A stretch of 11,416 bases of DNA from contig JAGWVZ010000064.1 of NCBI GenBank assembly GCA_018970625.1, positions 1 through 11,416 on the forward strand, read 5' to 3'. The notes under the pieces were generated by a model. It saw only the letters and a list, made by a program, of their open reading frames with translations. It searched no databases and was not told where the DNA came from. Shown here piece by piece: positions 1-6,526 of this stretch. The stretch comes from Myxococcales bacterium. GTDB lineage: Bacteria; Myxococcota; Bradymonadia; REDH01. The first letter of the stretch is position 1. The number at the start of each line of letters is the position of its first letter. Both the position numbers and the translations under genes were made by a program.

Positions 1-146
1 CCGTCATGGGCAAGCTCGCACAACTCATCAAGGATGTGCGCGCCGATGGGCATGAGCTCACCATTGTGGGACTCGACGGCCACGTCAGCCTCAGCAAGCA
101 CCCCGAAGCCACACGCAAGCTGCCCCGGCGGGCGGCATCGCACTGA
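1..146 (+). CDS. 3' end of an unidentified protein (possible STAS-like C-terminus)
   Basis: Only the last 47 codons are visible, in the frame whose first complete codon is at position 3; the stop is TGA at 144-146. Codon third positions are rich in G and C, as in the other genes here, which supports real coding. The visible part reads as an amphipathic helix (GKLAQLIKDVRADGHE), then a hydrophobic strand (LTIVGL), then a basic tail (RKLPRRAASH). A helix followed by a 'G..L.IVGL' strand is the usual end of a STAS/anti-sigma-antagonist-like domain, but it also fits many alpha/beta proteins, so the family is a guess. It converges with the ferredoxin gene on the other strand, with a strong hairpin just after the stop. 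There is reasonable confidence that it is coding and little confidence in its function. Confidence 0.6.
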   Translation, partial: VMGKLAQLIKDVRADGHELTIVGLDGHVSLSKHPEATRKLPRRAASH

Positions 147-153
147 ATGATTG

Positions 154-182
154 CAGGGCGGTGCCCGCGTACCACCGCCCTG
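154..182. terminator. Perfect 10-bp GC-rich hairpin, candidate bidirectional terminator
   Basis: CAGGGCGGTG (154-163) pairs perfectly with CACCGCCCTG (173-182) around a 9-nt loop. It begins 8 bp after the stop of the left-hand gene and lies about 70 bp beyond the stop of the convergent ferredoxin gene, which is where a terminator is expected. Neither side has a clear run of T (plus side AAACC, minus side CAATCATT), so it is not a textbook intrinsic terminator. It could act by RNA structure alone, with Rho, or as a 3'-end stabiliser. Confidence 0.5.
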
Positions 183-251
183 AAACCATCGACCTCGGCG
201 TCACGCCGCACCCTCACGCATGACGCCCTCGTCCCCGGTACCGCGTCGACG

Positions 252-842
252 TTAAAATCGCGGCGGCGGATCGATCACAATCGACTTCGGACGCGTCGGA
301 CAGGACGGAATACAACGACCGCAGCCAATGCAGTGCCGAGGATCGATCCACGGGCGGTCGTCATCGTCGAACAGGATCGCGTCTTCGGGATAGGGGCACG
401 CTTTCAGGCAGTTGGTGCACGGAATGTCGTTCCATGCGCGGCAGGTGTCGCGGTTGAGTCGCGCCACCCCCATGAACGTGTCGCGCATGTCCATGACCTG
501 CAGGGCGCCGGTCGGGCAGGCCGGCATGCACGGCGCGTCGGTACACACCACGCAGGGCCGGTAGCGGTTGGGGTCCAGGAACGGGGTGCCCGAGGCCAGT
601 CCCGCCTGCTCGTCCAGGTTCAGGATGGCGCCCGCCGGACACGCCTTCACACATTCGCCGCAACGCGTACACGCCACCAGAAACTCGATCTCACTCACTG
701 CGCCGGGAGGCCGGCACACCCGCGGCGCAAAACGGTCTGCGAAACCCTCGACCGCCATCTCGGTGACCACCGCGCCCACCTCGCGGACACGATGCAGCCC
801 CTGCACGAGCAGGTCGCGTTTGCTGAACTTGGGGTCGCTCAC
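252..842 (-). CDS. NapG/MauM-type ferredoxin with four [4Fe-4S] motifs
   Basis: Polyferredoxin of 196 residues. Four cysteine quartets are visible: C58-C61-C64-C68 (CTRCGECVKACP), C97-C100-C105-C109 (CVVCTDAPCMPACP), C134-C142-C145-C149 (C-x7-C-x2-C-x3-CP) and C171-C174-C177-C181 (CIGCGRCIPSCP). This order and spacing, especially the x7 gap in the third quartet, is typical of NapG/MauM electron carriers, which pass electrons from the quinone pool to periplasmic reductases or dehydrogenases. Family members usually carry a Tat signal; here the N-terminus (MSDPKFSKRDLL) has no twin arginine and no hydrophobic stretch, so this copy looks cytoplasmic. GTG at 840-842 is the only ATG/GTG/TTG start after the upstream in-frame stop, and it has no good ribosome binding site. 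No NapA, NapH or MauN lies beside it, so its redox partner is unknown. The fold is certain; the pathway is not. Confidence 0.9.
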   Translation of the reverse strand: MSDPKFSKRDLLVQGLHRVREVGAVVTEMAVEGFADRFAPRVCRPPGAVSEIEFLVACTRCGECVKACPAGAILNLDEQAGLASGTPFLDPNRYRPCVVCTDAPCMPACPTGALQVMDMRDTFMGVARLNRDTCRAWNDIPCTNCLKACPYPEDAILFDDDDRPWIDPRHCIGCGRCIPSCPTRPKSIVIDPPPRF

Positions 843-1155
843 GCGCAGGCTCGCGGGGCAGGCAGAAACGAAACACGGGCGGCGGCAGACACGCTACGCA
901 TGTTCGCCAAGCGCGCAAGCGTCGGCCACACACGTGTCGCCAAAATGTTGCGCGACGGTGCCTGTGCTTTGCCTGACCTTCATGAAGATATGCCATGTCA
1001 CGCGCCTGTTACCGCAAATCTGCCAGACCGACGCCTCGTCGGTCGCCGCCATGGTCTGGTTTATGTCCACCACTTACCGGGCACACACACATCGCGTGGA
1101 GGGCGTCGATACCGCTCATCTGCCGCCTCACCGGCTGCGCGGCACCGATCCCGAC
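843..1155. other. Divergent intergenic region between ferredoxin and methyltransferase genes
   Basis: This 313-bp stretch separates two divergently read genes and should hold promoters for both. I find no convincing -35/-10 pair on either strand. It contains one perfect short palindrome (1026-1044, listed separately) and the upstream in-frame methionines at 982, 1051 and 1063 that could extend the methyltransferase. The part from about 1051 has coding-like third positions. The part from 982 to 1050 contains the codons ATA, TTA and CAA, which look atypical for this genome, so it is more likely untranslated. Confidence 0.5.
1026..1044. promoter_or_regulatory. Short perfect palindrome, possible operator or 5' hairpin
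   Basis: GACCGACG (1026-1033) and CGTCGGTC (1037-1044) form a perfect 8-bp inverted repeat around CCT. It lies 6 bp before the ATG at 1051 and 111 bp before the preferred methyltransferase start. It could be a transcription factor site or an mRNA hairpin. If translation began at 982 it would be coding sequence instead. Confidence 0.3.
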
Positions 1156-1806
1156 ATGTTGCTGTCGAGGCGCAACCAGCTTCGCGTGTCACCGCCGGGC
1201 GAGCGAAACAGCCTGCCGCCGGTACCACCGGCTCTTCCACTGCAGATGCACCCGGTAGAGTTCGGCCAGGTGGCGCTCGTGGCGCTGCTCAAACGCCCCG
1301 TGCGAGCGCTGGAATGGGGTGCCGGCGGCACCACCGCCGCGTTGTTGAGCCTGCTGCCGTCACTGCAGACGCTGGTGTCGGTAGAACACAATGTGGATTG
1401 GCACACCCACGTGTTGCAGACCATCGAAGACCCTCGCCTGCAGCTGCTTTTGTGCCGGCCTCGCGTCGAAGAACCGCAGCCCGATATGACGATGCCGGCA
1501 AAGAAGCGGGCAGCCGTCCTGAAACGCTTTGCCGACCAGTGCGAGAAGCAGCCGTCGCTGCTGGGTGACTACGTCACGCGGCCGGGTGAGCTCTTCGCCA
1601 GCTACGACCTGATTCTGGTGGACGGACTGGCGCGCCGCGCCTGCCTGAAAAGGGGGTACGAGCTGCTGGCCCCGGGTGGGATCATGCTGCTGCACGACGC
1701 TCAACAGCCGCACTACCGGGCCACACTCTCGTCGTTCCCCGAGCACCGGTTTCTGGACCCCTGGGTGCAGGGCCAGCTGTGCATGGTCACGCGCCCGCTG
1801 CCGTGA
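1156..1806 (+). CDS. Class I SAM-dependent methyltransferase
   Basis: About 216 residues from the ATG at 1156. The Rossmann-fold landmarks appear in order: motif I ALEWGAGGTTAALL (about residues 52-65), the acidic end of strand 2 in LVSVEHNVDW, strand 4 in YDLILVDG, and strand 5 with its preceding turn in LLAPGGIMLLHDA. This resembles small class I methyltransferases with an 'LE(F/W)G(S/A)GGST ... SVEHD.EW' pattern, which methylate small molecules or act in surface polysaccharide or natural product pathways; the substrate cannot be read from the sequence. The start is uncertain: the frame stays open upstream, with in-frame ATGs at 982, 1051 and 1063, and none of the candidates has a Shine-Dalgarno sequence. 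I chose 1156 because the conserved domain begins about 30 residues later and the length then fits the family. It stands alone, convergent with fic. The C-terminus ends soon after the last fold element, so the gene looks complete. Confidence 0.85.
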   Translation: MLLSRRNQLRVSPPGERNSLPPVPPALPLQMHPVEFGQVALVALLKRPVRALEWGAGGTTAALLSLLPSLQTLVSVEHNVDWHTHVLQTIEDPRLQLLLCRPRVEEPQPDMTMPAKKRAAVLKRFADQCEKQPSLLGDYVTRPGELFASYDLILVDGLARRACLKRGYELLAPGGIMLLHDAQQPHYRATLSSFPEHRFLDPWVQGQLCMVTRPLP

Positions 1807-1875
1807 ATTCGGGGTGTCGAGCGCACAGGCAGGGCGGTCGGTAAACAAACGGCAGCTCGGCTCACGCACGTTTTA

Positions 1876-3063
1876 TCACTGACCGCTCCCTTCCTCCGTC
1901 AACTCTGTGCCTGCACGCAGTCGGTTCAGGTACGTCTGATAGGCGTAGATGCGGTCACGCTGCCGTCCCGTCGTCTCGGCGAGTACACCAGCATTCATCA
2001 GGGCATCGATGGCGCGCACTGCCGTCGGCTTGGTCGTCCCTAGAGCCTCAACGACAGACTGCACAGTGACAATGGGTCGTCCAGGGAGCCGTTCAAAGAG
2101 TTGAACTGCCAAAAGATTCGCACCCGGATAGTGCATGACTCGTTGTCGGTCAGCATTCACAAGGCTAAACAGATCACTTGCGGTAGCGACGGCTTCATCG
2201 GCAATGGTCGCCACTCCATCCAGAAAAAAGTCGAGCCAGCCTTCCCAATCGCCGTCGCTGCGGACCGCGTTCAAACGGCGATAGTACTCCTGCCGATGGC
2301 GCTTGAAAAACAGACTCAGGTACAACAGCGGACGGGAAAGCAGTCGCCAATGCTCCAGCAGAAGCGTGACAAGCAAGCGCCCAATACGGCCATTGCCATC
2401 GAGGTACGGGTGTATCGTCTCAAACTGCACATGGAGAAGGCCGGCACGAACCACGAACGGAAGATCGTCCTCTGCATGGATGTAACGCTCGAACGCTCCG
2501 AGAATCTCAGGCAACAAATGCGGTGGTGGCGGAACAAAGGCCGCGTTCCCCGGGCGGCTTCCACCGATCCAGTTCTGGCTGCGCCGGACTTCCCCAGGTT
2601 GCTTGTGCTCGCCCCGCACTCCGCGAAGCAGGATCGCATGCGTGTCTTGCAACAGCCGCATCGATAGCGGAAGTCCAGATGGACTCGCGAGGTGCTCACG
2701 CGCAAAAGTCAGCGCATCGACGTAGTTGCACACCTCCTCAATGTCCGCAGTCGGGCGTGGCGCGTCGGTGGTGGCCTCATAGTTCAGAAGGTCCATCAAT
2801 GTGGCTTGCGTGCCCTCAATCTGGGACGACAGCACAGCCTCTTTGCGCACAAACGCGTAGATGAACCAGCTCAGTGAGGGCACCATCGCGCCCGCCAGTT
2901 CCAGACGCACAAGCGCCTGCTCCGCATCTCTCACTCGTCTGGCCAGTGTGCCGTCAATCACAAGCGATGGCCCGGCCGGTGGAAGTGGGTGCGGCAAAAA
3001 GGCGTTCACCAACTCACCACCGACCGACGTATTCACGAAGGTTCCTGTCTTTCGGATCGCCAT
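1876..3063 (-). CDS. Fic family protein (class II, probable AMP-transferase) with C-terminal winged helix
   Basis: Protein of 395 residues. An N-terminal Fic_N-type region (about 25-95) contains the inhibitory-helix motif S79-x3-E83-G84, which marks class II Fic proteins whose glutamate blocks ATP gamma-phosphate placement. The core motif HPYLDGNGRIGR is at 218-229, with the general base H218, acidic D222 and nucleotide-binding G223, N224, G225, R226 and R229 all present. The flap region (about 158-180, ending FVPPPP) is also typical. Residues about 325-375 read as a winged helix (IVTVQSVVEALGTTKPTAVRAIDALMNAGVLAE). Such proteins usually transfer AMP from ATP to Ser/Thr/Tyr of target proteins; the target here is unknown. 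Its G+C content (52-55% in sampled lines) is below the neighbours' (about 75% in a sampled line), suggesting acquisition. No antitoxin gene is adjacent, as expected when inhibition is intramolecular. The ATG at 3063 has no clear ribosome binding site. Three copies of one repeat lie just upstream, and the winged helix may bind them. Confidence 0.95.
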   Translation of the reverse strand: MAIRKTGTFVNTSVGGELVNAFLPHPLPPAGPSLVIDGTLARRVRDAEQALVRLELAGAMVPSLSWFIYAFVRKEAVLSSQIEGTQATLMDLLNYEATTDAPRPTADIEEVCNYVDALTFAREHLASPSGLPLSMRLLQDTHAILLRGVRGEHKQPGEVRRSQNWIGGSRPGNAAFVPPPPHLLPEILGAFERYIHAEDDLPFVVRAGLLHVQFETIHPYLDGNGRIGRLLVTLLLEHWRLLSRPLLYLSLFFKRHRQEYYRRLNAVRSDGDWEGWLDFFLDGVATIADEAVATASDLFSLVNADRQRVMHYPGANLLAVQLFERLPGRPIVTVQSVVEALGTTKPTAVRAIDALMNAGVLAETTGRQRDRIYAYQTYLNRLRAGTELTEEGSGQ

Positions 3064-3078
3064 TTCAGCACCGTTGGC

Positions 3079-3094
3079 AACGTTTTCTTTACTA
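3079..3094 (-). promoter_or_regulatory. Operator-like repeat, copy A, in front of fic
   Basis: AACGTTTTCTTTACTA on the plus strand, 15 bp upstream of the fic ATG. It shares all 14 fixed positions of AACGTTNNCTTTACTA with copies B and C and has the same orientation as B, offset by 31 bp (about three helical turns). Its position would cover the promoter or the start of the transcript, which fits repression. Confidence 0.65.
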
Positions 3095-3107
3095 TCCGGA
3101 ACCGCTG

Positions 3108-3154
3108 GTAACGTTCGCTTTACTAGCGCGCCTCGTTAGTAAAGCAAACGTTAC
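3108..3154. promoter_or_regulatory. 47-bp inverted repeat (copies B and C) upstream of fic, probable operator
   Basis: Copy B, GTAACGTTCGCTTTACTA (3108-3125), and copy C, TAGTAAAGCAAACGTTAC (3137-3154), are inverted with 17 of 18 bases matching, around an 11-bp GC-rich spacer (3126-3136). Each arm also holds a GTAA-N8-TTAC dyad. The arms are AT-rich in a GC-rich genome. As there is no T run and it lies upstream of a start codon, it is read as a dimer or tetramer operator rather than a terminator. The winged helix at the C-terminus of the Fic protein is the obvious candidate binder (inference). Confidence 0.7.
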
Positions 3155-3361
3155 TCGGCTTCTGGGTCCAAACCCCAGCTCTGACCAGAATGCGCGGAGC
3201 GTGCCCTACTACACGCCTCGGCCCAACCTCCACCCCTTTGCGCGTCAGCCATGCGCATCGAACAGGCGCAGGCAGGGCGGAATACGCCCGACCGATCGCC
3301 CCCTTGACGGAATGAGGCGCTCCCATCAGAAGGGACCCCGTACTTCACCCCCGAGGCTCCC
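3155..3361 (+). promoter_or_regulatory. Leader region of the nagZ operon, weak promoter candidate
   Basis: No gene is seen in these 207 bp. TTGACG at 3304-3309 is a reasonable -35 box, but the best hexamer 16 bp later (TCAGAA, 3326-3331) matches a -10 box poorly, so the promoter is tentative. The run ends with the ribosome binding site GAGG (3353-3356), 5 nt before the TTG start of nagZ. The fic operators end about 150 bp upstream of the -35 candidate, so shared control is possible but not shown. Confidence 0.25.
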
Positions 3362-4471
3362 TTGAGTATTGCGACCGCATCGGACTCTGAACAGCTGGCG
3401 CTGGATGTCGGCGAGCTGCTGATTGTTGGCTTCGATGGCTACGAGCTGACACCCGCGGTGCGCGAGGCGCTGCAGGCGAAGCAGATCGCGGGCACGATTC
3501 TGTTCTCGCGCAACATTCAGTCCATCGAACAGGTGGCCGCGCTCAACGAGGCGACGTACGAGGCCGCGGGTAACGATCGCACGCCGTTTGTCTGTGTCGA
3601 TCAGGAAGGTGGTCGCGTGCAGCGCATGCGCGACCCGTTTGTGCGCATGCCGCCCATGGCGCTGGTAGGGCAGGCGGGCGACCTGGATTTGGCAGCTAAA
3701 ATTGGCGAAGATATCGCTTCGGAGCTGACGACAGTCGGTTTCAACCTCGATTTTGCGCCCTGCGCCGATGTTTTTACCAATCCAGAAAACACGGTCATCG
3801 GTGACCGCGCGTTCGGAACCGACCCCGAAACGGTCGGACGTTTTGCCGGCGCGGTGATGCTGGGCCTGAATATGGGCGGTGTGGTGCCTTGCGCCAAACA
3901 CTTTCCCGGCCATGGCGATACCCTGCTGGATAGCCACGAGGCGCTGCCCACCGTAGACCAGCCGCTGGAGCGGCTACAGCAGGTGGAGCTGCGCCCCTTC
4001 GAGCTGCTCATTCGGGGCCAGGTGCCCATGATCATGACGGCGCACGTCATGGTCCCCGCCGTGGATGCGCAGTGGCCGGCCACCCTCTCTCCGCAGTGGC
4101 TCACCCGAATCCTGCGCCAGCAGATGAAGTACGGCGGTGTCATCATCTCCGACGACCTCGAGATGCGCGCGGTCGCCGACCGCTGGAGCATCGAGGAGTT
4201 GACCGAGCGCGCGCTGCACGCCGGCGTGGACATGTTTCTGATTTGCCAGAGCGAAGCAAAGTGGCGCACGTGCCACGCCACCCTCATGGCGCTGGGTCAG
4301 CGCTCTGAACGCGAACGCGAGCTCATCGCCATGGCTGCGGGTCGCGTGCGCGCCCTGCGCCGCGACTGGCTGCGCCGCACCGGCAGCGAACAGCCGCGAA
4401 CGCTGCTCGGCTCGCCCGAAGTGCAGGCGCGTGTCGATCGGGTGCGCGAGCTCGCGGGAGCCCGGGCATGA
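3362..4471 (+). CDS. nagZ: Beta-N-acetylhexosaminidase, glycoside hydrolase family 3
   Basis: Protein of 369 residues, a single-domain family 3 hydrolase like the cytosolic NagZ of Gram-negative bacteria. NagZ removes N-acetylglucosamine from 1,6-anhydro-muropeptides during peptidoglycan recycling. The hallmarks are KHFPGHGDT at 179-187 followed by D190-S191-H192, the loop carrying the Asp-His acid/base dyad, and IISDDLEM at 261-268 with the likely nucleophile D264. Substrate-binding elements VDQEGGRVQR (79-88) and the GDRAFGTDP region (147-155) are also present. No signal peptide is seen, which fits cytosolic action. Translation starts at TTG (3362), preceded by GAGG at a 5-nt spacing. The stop overlaps the next ATG by 4 bp (ATGA), implying translational coupling to a membrane protein gene. 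The sequence continues some 30 residues beyond the barrel, a minor C-terminal extension. Confidence 0.93.
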   Translation: MSIATASDSEQLALDVGELLIVGFDGYELTPAVREALQAKQIAGTILFSRNIQSIEQVAALNEATYEAAGNDRTPFVCVDQEGGRVQRMRDPFVRMPPMALVGQAGDLDLAAKIGEDIASELTTVGFNLDFAPCADVFTNPENTVIGDRAFGTDPETVGRFAGAVMLGLNMGGVVPCAKHFPGHGDTLLDSHEALPTVDQPLERLQQVELRPFELLIRGQVPMIMTAHVMVPAVDAQWPATLSPQWLTRILRQQMKYGGVIISDDLEMRAVADRWSIEELTERALHAGVDMFLICQSEAKWRTCHATLMALGQRSERERELIAMAAGRVRALRRDWLRRTGSEQPRTLLGSPEVQARVDRVRELAGARA

Positions 4472-4800
4472 GCGCCGTGCGCCCGGCGGCGGCCCGCAGG
4501 TCAGACGACCCCCGCGGGATTCAGGACCGGGTCAAACAGGAACAGCGAAACATGTGGGCCTTCCTGTCCCTCTTCATGGGGGTGTGCGCGTGGGTTCCCC
4601 TGCTGATTCTGCTCGCCGCACCGCTCAGCCTTGGCTTTGCCGTCATCGCCTTTGCCACCTCGCGACGTCAGCATCACACACGCGGTGTGGCCGCAGCCGG
4701 ATACGGCGTGTTCCTGACCCTGTTTGCCATCGTCCTGCATTCGTCGTTTGCGCTCTTCGCATCGGCCATTGGCTGGGGTGGTCGATGGCTGGGCCTCTGA
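4468..4800 (+). CDS. Small DUF4190-like membrane protein
   Basis: Protein of 110 residues with a charged cytoplasmic-type N-terminus (about 1-28, many R, D and Q) and hydrophobic segments at about 30-51, 53-64 and 74-95. The middle pattern 'APLSLGFAVIAFATSRRQ...TRGVAAAGYGVFLTLFAIVL' matches the DUF4190 layout: two membrane helices joined by a short basic loop with R-G-x-A-x-A-G. The function of that family is not known. The ATG at 4468 overlaps the nagZ stop by 4 bp, and the 3' end overlaps the following gene by 16 bp, so it is co-translated with both. It may be an accessory to the membrane enzyme encoded next (inference). Confidence 0.75.
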   Translation: MSAVRPAAARRSDDPRGIQDRVKQEQRNMWAFLSLFMGVCAWVPLLILLAAPLSLGFAVIAFATSRRQHHTRGVAAAGYGVFLTLFAIVLHSSFALFASAIGWGGRWLGL

Positions 4801-6500
4801 TCCCGCCCACCGAGTCGACCACCACGTCGGCCAGCGCCGATGCACCCGTCCTTTTTCTGCCCGGCGGGGTCGCGGTGCAGGCACCGCCGCCATCCAGCCC
4901 GCCGCCCAACCGGTTTCGCCGCTCAGACCATCGACCTGCCCGAAGCGCGCTCCCCGTTCTGCTGGCGTTCATGGCGCTCGCCGGCGTGTGCTTTGGCGAG
5001 ACCGTGCACTACGCCGTCGGGCTCAACGATTTCTGGTACCTGAACTTTCTGGGGCTGCAGGTCGATCCGGGCAACCTCGCGACGTGGCGCAACGGCTTTT
5101 ACCCGTGGGGTACCGCGCTCCTGTATGCGCTGTTTGCCCCATGCAAGCCGCTGGTAAGCATGACCTACCTGTCGCTCACCATGGCCATGGTCTGCGTCAC
5201 CACCATGCACATCAGCGCCCGAAGACTCGCGGGAATCCGCACCGCAAACGCCGCCAGCGTGGTGCTGCTGCTGTCGCCGTGGTTTATGGTGTACGCGGTC
5301 ACCCAGACCCCCGACATGCTCACCATGACCCTGCTGACGCTGGGCGTGGCCTTGCTGCTGATCGCCCGACAACCCGGTCTGGCGCAGCTCGTCGTGGCGG
5401 CGCTCGCGCTGGGCCTCGCCGGTTCGCTGCGCGCCCACACGGCGCTCATCACCCTGCCTTTGATGTTGGCGCTGGCGTACTACGACGAGCCCCGACGTAC
5501 GCGGTGGACCCTGCTGCTCGCGGTCGTGGCGGCTTTCCCGATGTTTCAGACCATCGTCAACCTCGCCGCCGGCTATCCCCCTTTCCACACGGCGCAGACC
5601 TTCAATCTGTACAAGGCCATACACGGTGTGGAGTGGTTGTATGTCTCGAGCATTCGGCTGACGGTCACCCCACTCGAGCTGGTCGCCAACGCGCCGTGGA
5701 CCTTCTTTCGCAATGTGGGACTCGCCATGTTTGGGCAGGCCGTGCTGGCCACACCTGTGTTCTTTGGCACCACGCGACTGGTCGCCATCGACCCCGAACG
5801 AGCGCCCGTCTGGCGGGCGCTGCGCGCCGCGTCCATCACCTATGTCGCGCTGTCGGCACTGGGCGACAGCACCCGCGCAGGGCTGCTGATTCTGCCCGGC
5901 AGCGTGCTCGCCCTGGCGGCGCTGGTCGCGCCCCATGAAAATGCGCCATGGATGGTGTACGAACGGCCCAAAGAGAAGCCGTCACGCCTGACGCCCTTTT
6001 TCCTGTGGGGAATCGCCGGCGCGCTCTCCATCGTGGCCGTGGGCCATGTCTCGTGGGAGTGGAACCGCCGAGGTGCCACCTTCGAGCGCAACCTGGCCGT
6101 CCAGGAACATTTGCGAGCCCTCGGTGAGCTGCCCGACCGCGCCGATGCCATCTGGTCCAACGACTTCGACCTGTGGATTCCCGCCGTCGCCCCCTTTCGC
6201 ACCCGCCATAACGGTGGCTGGGCGCGCGTCGACCTCGAAGGCTTCGACTCCGCCTCACCGGAGCTGTGCCTCGAAAACGCCGCCTGCCTGCACGCGACCG
6301 CCCTCGCTACCGGCATCACTGTGGTCGCCTGGTGTTCTTTGGGCGACCGATTGCCGGGCGCCCTGCAAAACGAGCTGGCACAGGACCCCGCGGTATTGTC
6401 CACCTTCGGCCTGCTTTCCCTGGGGCGCTCTCGCGATTGCCTTCTCTTTCAGGTGGCAGTACCCGGTGAGTCAGGCGCAGACACTTCCACTGCGCCGTAA
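4785..6500 (+). CDS. Multi-pass membrane protein, GT-C (ArnT/PMT-like) glycosyltransferase-like
   Basis: Protein of 571 residues. A proline- and serine-rich tail (about 1-53) precedes the first membrane helix (about 55-71). Next comes an external-type loop, VGLNDFWYLNFLGLQVDPGNLATWRNGFYPWGTALLYALF (79-117). In GT-C enzymes this first loop holds the catalytic Asp and is followed by a 'Y.PP/W' helix start, so D82 is the candidate base. Further hydrophobic segments lie near 122-143, 155-175, 178-194, 201-215, 219-232, 240-258, 310-328, 345-360, 366-382 and 403-421. Residues about 425-571 form a soluble domain with several cysteines (C495, C501, C517, C552). Such proteins transfer sugars from polyprenyl-phosphate donors to lipid or protein acceptors outside the inner membrane. 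Assignment rests on layout rather than a decisive motif. ATG 4785 was chosen for its position inside the end of the preceding gene and the upstream GGGGTGG; the frame is open further back but would run through nagZ. Confidence 0.7.
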   Translation: MAGPLIPPTESTTTSASADAPVLFLPGGVAVQAPPPSSPPPNRFRRSDHRPARSALPVLLAFMALAGVCFGETVHYAVGLNDFWYLNFLGLQVDPGNLATWRNGFYPWGTALLYALFAPCKPLVSMTYLSLTMAMVCVTTMHISARRLAGIRTANAASVVLLLSPWFMVYAVTQTPDMLTMTLLTLGVALLLIARQPGLAQLVVAALALGLAGSLRAHTALITLPLMLALAYYDEPRRTRWTLLLAVVAAFPMFQTIVNLAAGYPPFHTAQTFNLYKAIHGVEWLYVSSIRLTVTPLELVANAPWTFFRNVGLAMFGQAVLATPVFFGTTRLVAIDPERAPVWRALRAASITYVALSALGDSTRAGLLILPGSVLALAALVAPHENAPWMVYERPKEKPSRLTPFFLWGIAGALSIVAVGHVSWEWNRRGATFERNLAVQEHLRALGELPDRADAIWSNDFDLWIPAVAPFRTRHNGGWARVDLEGFDSASPELCLENAACLHATALATGITVVAWCSLGDRLPGALQNELAQDPAVLSTFGLLSLGRSRDCLLFQVAVPGESGADTSTAP

Positions 6501-6526
6501 CGTCTCTCTTTTCAGGAGCTGGTGCC

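Noticed and set aside
930..937. ACACGTGT palindrome in the divergent intergenic region.
   Set aside because: The symmetry does not extend beyond 8 bp and no second copy is found nearby.
147..1568. Long plus-strand open frame across the ferredoxin gene.
   Set aside because: It is Arg/His/Ala-rich low-complexity translation antisense to a ferredoxin with 16 well-placed cysteines, and it continues out of frame through the methyltransferase.
1834..1884. Inverted GCGGTC/GACCGC between the methyltransferase and fic ends as a shared terminator.
   Set aside because: Only 6 bp pair across a loop of about 40 nt; this is easily chance in GC-rich DNA.
3108..3154. The inverted repeat as an insertion-sequence end or terminator.
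   Set aside because: There is no transposase, no T tract and no target duplication, and a third direct copy sits at the fic start, which fits an operator better.
3162..3178. T-arm-like hairpin CTGGG-TCCAAAC-CCCAG suggesting a tRNA 3' half.
   Set aside because: The loop lacks the TTC start, no CCA or matching acceptor strand is found about 60 nt upstream, and no D-arm or anticodon arm can be folded on either strand.
4431..4784. Upstream extension of the GT-C-like gene to an earlier start.
   Set aside because: It would run out of frame through the end of nagZ and the whole DUF4190-like gene; the extension has no membrane or domain pattern.
4923..5936. Long minus-strand open frame opposite the GT-C-like gene.
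   Set aside because: Its translation is rich in Q, H, R and G with no fold signature, as expected for the antisense of a GC-rich membrane protein gene.
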